The translations under genes and the position numbers were made by a program. Shown here piece by piece: positions 25,619 to 32,616 of a stretch of DNA of 32,616 nt. The notes beneath the pieces were generated by a model that worked only from the letters and a program-made list of their open reading frames with translations, was not told where the DNA came from and did no database searches. How positions within the stretch are numbered: position 1 is the stretch's first letter; each line of letters starts with the position of its first letter. The stretch lies in contig CAUYUJ010014753.1 of the NCBI GenBank assembly GCA_963575745.1, positions 342,010-374,625 of the forward strand, given 5' to 3'. The DNA comes from Prorocentrum cordatum (Eukaryota > Sar > Dinophyceae > Prorocentrales > Prorocentraceae).

Positions 25619-26144
25619 CACTGCGTGGGGCACGCGATGGGTAGCCTGTTGCAGAAATTCCACAAAATAAACACCAATGTGTACCCGTGATCACCGACGC
25701 CATCCGCTGCTGTTTTCGATCGAGATTGTGCATGTTGACGCCAATTTTAGTGCCCACGCTACCATTGATTGCAACTACTGGGTGTTGCTTCGGCGCTGTT
25801 GCGTTTTCGCCCGTACGCACCGTGGTTTTTCCTCCACACTCTTCCCGTTCAGTCGCCGCAGCACCCAACCCAGCGCCGTGGCGACGAAATTCCGGAGTCA
25901 AGTCTTTCCTGGGCTGTTGCACCCAGCTTGGGAAGTATTTTGATATGGAATGACATCGTTTCCAGGCCGTCGCGTCCGCCTGCCTCGCGGCGATTCCATT
26001 CCCGAGTTCGGTTTTCCGCGGGCGGGCGCTTGCCCCGGGGCCGGGATGATTGAACCCCGCAGTTCGGTCTCTGATAACCTCCCAGCTTCAGTCGTTACTT
26101 TGCCCCCCCCCGCCTTCGCCAAGGGCCGTCGCGGACGCCCTCTC

Positions 26145-26242
26145 GTCCACGCTTGAAGCGGGCAGCGCGGACGAGCTGGAGGCCGCCCGCCGCCTGCCAG
26201 CCTCGGCCGCTCCCGCGGGGCGCCCGCCGCCCTCGGGGCGAC
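26145..26242 (+). CDS. Weak candidate exon, unknown protein
   Basis: After a C-rich tract and CTTCGCCAAG, a frame reads AVADALSSTLEAGSADELEA ARRLPASAAPAG, coding-like in composition. It runs into a GAC/GGC array, where another frame is acidic (poly-Asp/Gly). Nothing else supports it. Bases 25620-26100 show no gene. Confidence 0.2.
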
Positions 26243-26254
26243 GGGGGCGACGAG

Positions 26255-26260
26255 CACGAC

Positions 26261-26296
<36 letters not shown>

Positions 26297-26307
26297 TACG
26301 ACGACGG

Positions 26308-26345
<38 letters not shown>

Positions 26346-26355
26346 GCCGACGAAC
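26255..26355. repeat. GAC/GGC trinucleotide array
   Basis: (GAC)n and (GACGGC)n over about 100 bases. It encodes poly-Arg, poly-Asp or poly-Thr depending on frame. Confidence 0.85.
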
Positions 26356-26387
26356 GACGAACGACAGCAGCGCCGCCCTGCGCATGC

Positions 26388-26985
26388 CCCACGGTGTGTT
26401 TGTGTGTGTTGTCTGAATGTGTGTTGTGTGTTGTGTGCGTGTGTGTGTGTGTGTGCGTGTGTGTGTTTGTGTGTGTGTTTGTGTTATTGTGTGTTTGTGT
26501 GGCTGTGTGTTTGTATGCTTGTGTGTGTGTGCGTGTGTGCGTGTTTGCGCGTGTGCGTGTGTGCGTGTTTGCTTGTCTGCGTGTCTGCGTGCGTGCGTGC
26601 GAGTGTGCGTGCGTATGTGCGTGCGTGCGTGCCTGCGCGTGCGTGCGCGTGCGTGCGCGGGAGCGTGCGGGCGTGTGCGCGGGCGTGTGCACGTGCGTGT
26701 GCGTGCGTGTGCGCGCGTGTGCGCGCGTGTGTGCGTGTGTGCGTGTGTGCGTGTGTGCGCGTGTGTGTGCGTGTGTGTGTGTGTGCGTGTGTGTGTGTGT
26801 GTGCGTGTGTGTGTGTGTGTGCGCGCGTGTGTGCGCGCGTGTGTGCGCGCGTGTGTGTGTGCGTGTGTGAGTGAGTGTGTGTGTGTGGTGTGGGTGCGTG
26901 TGTGTGTGTGAATGTGTGTTTGTGTTGTGTGTGTGGGTGGGTGGGTGTGTGTGTGCGTGAGAGAGAACGTGTGTGTGTGTTTGAG
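26388..26985. repeat. Alternating GT/GC array (Z-DNA-prone), about 600 bp
   Basis: Nearly uninterrupted alternating pyrimidine-purine DNA of GTGTGT, GTGCGT and GCGCGT words. Cys-Val and His-Thr frames over it are artefacts. Confidence 0.95.
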
Positions 26986-26989
26986 ATTA

Positions 26990-27476
26990 GCTCACACGCC
27001 AACCTGTTTCGACACAATCATGCATTTTTGCTGCACACATTTTGTTTTCTGTAAATACGTATTTGCCTGCACGCGTATGTTTGTCACTTGCTGTTTTTGT
27101 TCAAAAACGTTTCTTGGCCAGCTGTCTAGCGCCCCGCACAGGGCGAGGCCAGCGTCGCCCAGGGCAGCAGCTGACGTTCAAAGACATGCCACGCTAGGCA
27201 GGCCAGACACTATAAAAACAAATCATGATTACGTGTCAGTGAGATTGCCAAGATTAGTATTCAGTATCTTGGGTCGCCGTCTTCCGACGCCGCCGCGATG
27301 TCTGGGCAAAGCCTTGGATGTTGTCTCGGGTGTTCTCCACGGACATCGCGGGGATGTCGGGGACCTACGAGGGCCAGGGCGGCGAACACAAGAGCTAGGA
27401 GTAGTTCTCATCCTTTCAGTGCGTCGGCATCGGGATCGGAGCTGCGAGCGAGTCTTTCAGTGCACCGCAGACGCCA
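26990..27476. other. Unique-looking spacer, no gene supported
   Basis: Lower repeat content than its surroundings. A plus-strand frame reading MSGQSLGCCLGCSPRTSRG (27298) is Arg-rich and not convincing. Confidence 0.35.
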
Positions 27477-28151
27477 TTGTCCGTATCGACGGACAAACAA
27501 CTTCGTGCGTTGGGCACGGCCACGTTCCATATCCATACATTTCTGTTTCATGCTCACGCGTGGCCGGTGCGAAGTTGTTGTCGGGGCCCCGTGCAAGATC
27601 AAGCCGGCGAAGTTGTGCGCAGATGTGCAAGGTCCAGCCCCGACTTTCCCAACCTACGCGGATTTGCACTTACCTCATCGGCCTATGATATCGTGAACAG
27701 ACTCTGTAGTTGGACAGACAACCTACATCTTGACTTTGAATATCTTGCAGGACCGAATGCGAAGCCTCTTCAGAGTGCAGCCACCGCAGCGCCATGGCAG
27801 ACTCTAGTCCCTGCTCCTTCGGAGATGCCTCTCTCAGCCTCAACGCTTTCTCAGTTGCGTTCGTACCCACATGCGAACCTAACTCCAGATGCACGGCATA
27901 TAGCAGTCATGGTTCCAATCGCTCTGTCAATATGCAGGTTGCGCGCTACGTGGACAGGAGGTCGCCGGCCCCAACAGCGCGCGGTTCGTTTTTCTCGCGG
28001 ACTCTCAATTCTTCTTTGGGAAGTTTTCCAACGTCCAGTGCCCTGCACACTCTGGAACTGGCCCGGTTTCTCCAAGTCCAAGGGCAATGCATTGCAGGTC
28101 GTTGGAACATCAAAACAAAGGAAAGAGCTTCGCTTACGCAGTGGGCTCTAG
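27477..28151 (+). CDS. Weak candidate: 224-codon ORF, unknown
   Basis: An open frame with ordinary amino-acid composition (for example FPNLRGFALTSSAYDIVNR and LCSWTDNLHLDFEYLAGPNA, EMPLSASTLSQLRSYPHANL) lying in the only sizeable non-repetitive island between the GT/GC arrays. The start is GTG-like rather than ATG. No domain was recognised; it could be a chance frame. Confidence 0.25.
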   Translation: MSVSTDKQLRALGTATFHIHTFLFHAHAWPVRSCCRGPVQDQAGEVVRRCARSSPDFPNLRGFALTSSAYDIVNRLCSWTDNLHLDFEYLAGPNAKPLQSAATAAPWQTLVPAPSEMPLSASTLSQLRSYPHANLTPDARHIAVMVPIALSICRLRATWTGGRRPQQRAVRFSRGLSILLWEVFQRPVPCTLWNWPGFSKSKGNALQVVGTSKQRKELRLRSGL

Positions 28152-28183
28152 AGCCCAGTACATCGGGCAGGGCGTCTGCATAC

Positions 28184-28310
28184 CCCAGTCCTAGGCGCTG
28201 GCTGCGACTCCCCGCCACCCTTGCCACCGTGGTTCGCCACGGCCGCCCTGGCCTTGCGCGCCTGGCTGCCGCTGCCCCCCCGGCTGCTCATCGTCGAACT
28301 CTTCGGCGTC
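28184..28310 (-). CDS. Weak candidate minus-strand exon, Gly/Gln/acidic-rich
   Basis: The minus strand reads DAEEFDDEQPGGSGSQARKA RAAVANHGGKGGGESQPAPR after a CTCAG acceptor-like site and before a GTATGC donor-like site. It looks like a flexible nuclear-protein segment. Nothing else supports it. Confidence 0.25.
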
Positions 28311-28429
28311 TGAGCGCCCTTTCTTTCTCTCGGCCGCCCCCCTTCCCTCTTTGCTCGCCGGCCAATTCGCTGGCCAGTGCGCCTATCTAGCTTCTCGCCG
28401 GAGCGGATTTCTCCGCCTCGCCGTTGACC

Positions 28430-29375
28430 GAAAAAGCGTGCGTGCGTGCGCCTGTGCGTGCGTGCGCGCGCGCGCGTGCGCGTGTGCCTGTGCGCTTGTG
28501 CACGTGCGCGCGCGCGTTCGCGCGCGTGTGCCTGTGCGCGCGCGCGTGCGTGCGCGCGCGCGTGTGCGTGTGGGATTGGGCGTGGGTATGGGCGTGGGTG
28601 TGGGTGGGTATGGGCGCGGGTGTGGGCGCGGGCGCGGGTGGGGATTTGGGCGTGGGCGCGTGGGTGCGTGGGTCTGTGGTTGTGGGCGTGGGTGCGTGCG
28701 CGTGCGTGCGTGCGTGCGTGTGTGCGTGCGTGCGTGCGCGTGCGCGTGCGTGTGTGCGCGCGCGTGCGTGTGTGTGCGCGCGTGCGTGTGTGCGTGCGTG
28801 CGCGTGTGCGTGTGCGCGCCCGTGCCTGCGCCTGTCCCTATGCCTGTGCGCGTCGTGTTCGCGTGCGCGTGCGCGTGCGCGTGCGTGTGTATGTGCGGGT
28901 ACGTGTGCGCGTGCGCGCGCTGCGTGCGCTGCGTGCACTGCGTGCGCTGCGTGCGCTGCGTGTGTTGCGTGCGCTGCGCGTGCTGCGCGCGCGCTGCATG
29001 CGCGGCGCGCGCTGCGTGCGCGGCGTGTGCGGCGCATGTCCGGCGCGCGCGGCGCGCGCGGCGCGCGCGGCATGCGCGGCATGCGCGGCGGGCGCGGCGG
29101 GCGCGGCGGGCGCAACGGACGCGGACGCGCGCGAGCGCGCGCGCGCGTGCGCGCGCGTTGCGGGCTCGGCCGCTCTAGACGCGCTTGCGCGCGTTTTTTT
29201 CCCGATGGTTCTCCGCCGCGCTGCCGCGCGCGGGGTCGCGACTCCAGAAACTGCACGCGCGCACGTGCATGTGTGCGCGCATGTGCGCGCGTGCGTGCGT
29301 GCGCGCGCGGGTGCGCGCGCGCGCGGGCGTTTGCGCGCGGGCGCGCGCGCGCGTGTGAGTGCGCGCGCGTGCGTG
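28430..29375. repeat. Alternating GT/GC array with CGTGCGCTG and GGCGCGCGC blocks
   Basis: GT/GC alternation, then a GGTATGGGCGTGG segment (28575-28690), a TGCGTGCGC segment (28915-28990) and an almost pure GC-alternating block (29030-29180). About 950 bases with a small break near 29190-29250. All Cys-Ala-Arg frames here are artefacts. Confidence 0.95.
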
Positions 29376-29474
29376 CGACCCCTCTCTCTTGCATTGCGGC
29401 TGACTTCGCGTACGCACGCCCCACACATGCCCCATCCGCCAGCACAGTCACTCTGCCGAGCCGCCGACGCAAAA

Positions 29475-30575
29475 AGTGTGTTCGAGTGCGTATGCATGTG
29501 TGCGTGTGTGCGTGTGTGCGCACGTGCGTGCGCGCGTGCGTGTGTGTATGTGCGTGTGTGTGGTGTGTGCGTGTGCGCGTGCGTGCGTGCGTGCGTGCGT
29601 GTGTATGTATTTGCGTGCGTGCGTGCGTGCGTGCGCGCGTGCGTGCGTGCGTGTGTGTGTGTTTGTGTGTCGGTGTGTCTGTATATATATATGTATATAT
29701 ATATATATATATATATCTGTGTGTGTGTTTGTGTGTCGGTGCGTCTGTGTGTGTTTCTGTGTGTCTGTGTGTCTGTGTGTGTCTGTGTGTGCGTGTGTGT
29801 GCGCGTGCGTGCTTATGTGGTGTTGTGTGGTGCTGTGTTGTGGTGTGTTGTGTTGTGTTGTGTTGTGTTGTGTTGTGTTATGGTGTGTGATTGTGTTGCG
29901 TGGTGTGCGCGTTCTGTGTTTTGGTGTTGTGTGTGTTTGTGTGTGTGTGTGTTGTGTGCGTGTGTGTCGTGTGTGTGTTGTGTGTTGTGTGTTGTGTGTG
30001 TTTTGTGTGTCGTGGGTGGGTGTGCGTGCGTGCGTGCGCGCGTGTGTGTGTGTGTGCGTGTGTGTGTGCGCGTGTGTGTGTGTGCGTGTGTGTGCGTGTG
30101 TGCGTGTGTACGTGTGTGCGCACGTGCGTGCGTATGTGCGGGTGTGCGGGCGTGCGGGCGTGAGTGTGTGCGTATGTGCGTGTGTGCGTGCATGCGTGTG
30201 TGCGTGTGTGCGTGCGTGCGTGTGTCTGCGCGTGCGTGCGCGCGTGCGTGCGCGCGTGCGTGCGCGCGTGCGTGCGTGCGGGCGTGCGTGCGCGCACGCG
30301 TGCGCGCGTGCGCGCGTGCGCGCGTGCGCGCGTGCGTGCGTCCGCGCGTGCGTGCTTGCGCGCGCGCGTGCTCGCGTGCGTGCGTGCGTGCGTGCTTGCG
30401 TGCCCGCGTGCGTGCGCGTGGGCGTGCGCGTGCGCGTGCGCGTGTGCGTGTGCGTGCGCGTGCGCGTGTGCGTGTGCGTGCGCGTGTGCGTATGCGTGCG
30501 CGTGTGCGTGCGCGTGCGCGTGCGCGTGCGCGTGTGCGTGTGCGACTGCGTGTGCGCGTGCGTGTGCCAATCTGC
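29475..30575. repeat. Alternating GT/GC array with TA and GTGTT segments, about 1.1 kb
   Basis: GT/GC alternation interrupted by a TA block (29680-29716) and a clean (GTGTT)n pentamer block (about 29830-29880). The last 300 bases are (GTGC)n and (GCGT)n. Frames through it are artefacts, including the longest open frame of the window. Confidence 0.95.
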
Positions 30576-31050
30576 GGACAGTCCCTGGCCAGCGCACGGA
30601 AGCAAAATAAGTGACAGCCTGCACGTCACTGCAAGCCTGAAGGGCTTGCACCCGGAGGAACAGTGAGGTCCAAACCAAAGGGTGTGCTACAAGGTAAAAC
30701 ACCCCGAGGCGCCCAGAGAGGCCGCTATGGCAAACCCGAGTCGAGGTCCTACACATAGGACCTGCAACCACCTAAACATAGGTAGCGCCAAGACCGAGGG
30801 GGCCGCATCGGGTTCACGACGGAAGGGAAGCCCAGCAGCCCACGAAGGCCCCAGCTCCCCGTCGAAGCCCAGGCACTGCGGCCCAAGCTCCCAAGACCAC
30901 CACAGACTCGAAGCATCCCGAGTGCCCACACGCGGCACTACCACAACAACGGAGCAGCCATCGCATAGAGGTCCAGGCACAGGGCCCAGTCCACCTCAAA
31001 GCAAGTAAAAAGACAGTCCACGCCCCAACGCGATCCCTGCCTAAGAGGCC
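30576..31050. other. Non-coding spacer with small hairpins
   Basis: Hairpins CAAGCC-TGAA-GGGCTTG (about 30632) and GTCCT-ACACAT-AGGAC (about 30747). No gene is supported. Confidence 0.4.
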
Positions 31051-31055
31051 TCACT

Positions 31056-31111
31056 CTACTCATCTTCCTCGGGTCGGGGGCACCAGGACCGCCGACGGCC
31101 ACTCCAACAGC

Positions 31112-31158
<47 letters not shown>

Positions 31159-32491
31159 CACACACACACACGGGCGTCACCCTTGCCTCGGGCCCTCCCG
31201 GGAGCCGGCCGCGGGCGGGACAGGCAGCCCGCCGGCGCGAAGGAGGCCCGGGCCCTCGGCAGCCCGTGGAGCGCGGCGCGCTCGGTCGGGAAACCGTCCT
31301 CGGCGGCTTCCGCAAGCCCCTCGAGCTCACGATGCCGCTCCGGGTTCCGCGCCCTGCCCAGCGCCCTGCAAAATCTGTCCAGCTTGGCCCGCGCGCGCTC
31401 GAGCTCCTGCTCCGTGCATCCCCCGCCGTCGCCATCCTGGACTTCCTCGCCCAGAGCAGCCCCCGCGAGAGTGCCGTCTCGGCACTCCCGGAACTCCTCG
31501 ATCGGCACCGTTGCTTGAGAGTCCCTGGTGCCGCCAACGACCTGCATCCCGCTCGTGGTCGTCATGCCGAGCAGGAGCTCCTCCTCCTCTGTGAGGTCAG
31601 CCCACGTCTGGCCTTGCGGCGCGCCGCCATGCCGACGTGCAGGGCCAACCTCAACATGGATGAGATTGCCCTCCGTGCACTCCCCCGCAGGCGCCGCCCC
31701 CGCGATCGCGTCGCCTGGGCAGCTCGGCGGGGGGGGGGGGACGCTCGGGCACCTGTGCGTCGCACCCACCGAGCTCTCGGCGTCGACGGTCGTCGGGCTC
31801 GGCGTCGCACTCGTGCTCCGCGCACTCCCCCGCTGGCGCCGCCTGGACGGCGTGACGCCGTGACGCTTCCTCGGCGTCGACGGGGTGCTGGTCGTCGGGC
31901 ACGGCGTCGCACTCGTGCACCTCCGCCACCATCTCCAGCACGCGCACGCAGTCCGCGCCGCTGGCCTGGTCGTGGCACTCCTGGGACTCATCCTCATCGA
32001 TGATGTCCTCGTCCTTCCTCGCGTCCGCGCCGTTCCCCTCCTCCGCACCTCCAGGCGTGGCAACGGAGCCGCCGGGGTCCTGGGCGGCAGGCGAGGCGCC
32101 CACCACGAGGGTCATCACGTCGTCCAGCGTCGCCTGGTCGACGTCGGCCTGGCCCCCCTCAACCACGTCGTCGCCCGCCGCACCGGTCAGCGCAGGAGAG
32201 GGCGGTACCATTGCCAGCGAGCTCGACCCCGCCGGCCGCCCCGCGCCGCCTGGCCGCAGGGCCCCCGGGAGCAGGCGGTTTCGAGAGTGCCTGCTCCGCG
32301 TTCGAGCCGGAAGCCAGCTTGGGCGTGCTGCTGAACGCACCACGCTGCAGCATCTCGCCCAAGGCCTTCTCCACGGCCATCTGCACGAGCTGGGGCAGCA
32401 CCGCGCCGCCCTCGGCGCCCTTCGCCAGGCCAGAGAGGCCGCCGCGGACGATGGCCACGGCCACCCCTGCGGCCCAGGCGGCGGGCGGCAT
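31056..32491 (-). CDS. Unrecognised acidic protein gene, minus strand, frame-interrupted
   Basis: The probable start ATG at 32491 reads MPPAAWAAGVAVAIVRGGLS, GLAKGAEGGAVLPQLVQMAV, EKALGEMLQ. A second frame (about 32230-31740) continues PSPALTGAAGDDVVEGGQAD, DVMTLVVGASPAAQDPGG, DEDIIDEDESQECHDQASGA. A third (about 31720-31190) gives CTEGNLIHVEVGPARRHGG, TWADLTEEEELLLGM, EQELERARAKLDRFCRALGR. A coding unit with CDA(V/E)PDD..VDAE is duplicated (about 31930-31780), the second copy lacking 8 bases. The second-to-third frame change falls in or near a G/C run at 31729-31740. Then a donor GTGACG leads into the CA/TG run; EDE and TAG at 31056 may be the last exon. No family was recognised. Small introns, real decay and homopolymer errors are all possible. 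Confidence 0.45.
31108..31171. repeat. CA/TG dinucleotide run
   Basis: About 64 bases of nearly pure CA on the plus strand, within the likely last intron of the minus-strand acidic gene. Confidence 0.95.
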
Positions 32492-32616
32492 CGGTCAAAG
32501 CGCCAGGAGCCAGGCCATGTAGGCGCTGTGCCCCCTCCCCATCTCCCTTCCCCCTCCCTCCAGCACCCCGCCCCCTGCCCTGCCCCCCCCCTGTGTCCTT
32601 CCCACGGGGCGACGGA
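32492..32616. other. C-rich end of window
   Basis: A pyrimidine-rich segment upstream of the putative start of the minus-strand gene. On the minus strand it is G-rich (GGGGGAGGG). No promoter element was recognised. Confidence 0.35.

Noticed and set aside
28446-30614. Very long plus-strand open frame of 722 codons and overlapping frames
   Set aside because: It is a translation of GT/GC dinucleotide arrays (Cys, Val, Arg, Ala only) with no domain-like sequence.
1-32616. CRISPR arrays
   Set aside because: The tandem repeats have no unique spacers of constant length, and the window is eukaryotic in character.

Overview
This window looks like dinoflagellate nuclear DNA, in the style of Symbiodinium, Polarella or Prorocentrum. 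The case rests on several signs: genes broken into short exons with GT or GC donors in an AG|G context; short inverted-repeat elements, one of which sits exactly where an intron must be; a degenerate LINE-type retrotransposon whose reverse transcriptase motif C reads HADD; a decayed ISXO2-like transposase; a possible relic of the trans-spliced leader; and very heavy simple-sequence DNA. No bacterial-type operon, rRNA or tRNA was found. The species cannot be named from the sequence alone.

Layout. 0-2.3 kb is repeats: a GGA tract, a 12-bp AAATCAACTCGG array, and two G/C-skewed minisatellites in opposite orientation around it. 2.29-4.69 kb (+) holds a five-exon gene resembling a class 3 lipase but with Gly where the catalytic Ser should be; its second intron looks like an inserted element with a target duplication. 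4.7-6.7 kb carries small inverted-repeat elements, including a 195-bp MITE with a perfect 24-bp terminal repeat and a 5-bp target duplication, and the first of three copies of a ~170-bp element (family 1). 6.7-9.2 kb (+) holds a multi-exon charged, coiled-coil, Lys-rich gene. One family-1 copy splits a coding exon in it, with a 5-bp target duplication that supplies both splice sites; splicing would restore the ancestral reading frame. Two copies of a second repeat family also fall in this gene's introns.

9.2-16.0 kb has a third family-1 copy, a possible relict spliced leader, a decayed minus-strand coding region, microsatellites, an AT-richer tandem inverted-repeat element, two weak coding candidates and a transposase pseudogene (about 14.04-15.06 kb). 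16.1-22.5 kb is built around a ~4.6-kb fossil LINE (endonuclease, reverse transcriptase, C-terminal extension, zinc fingers, tail), broken by at least six frame changes and flanked on both sides by GAT-rich arrays. 22.5-26.4 kb is mostly minisatellites. 26.4-30.6 kb is dominated by about 2.6 kb of alternating purine-pyrimidine GT/GC DNA that should favour Z-DNA. 31.0-32.5 kb (-) holds an unrecognised acidic protein gene, probably starting near 32,491.

Most long open frames in this window come from repeats (poly-Ser, poly-Glu, poly-Arg, Cys-Val or His-Thr proteins) and are left out. The main message is that inverted-repeat elements with 5-6 bp target duplications appear to be creating introns here (introner-type intron gain).
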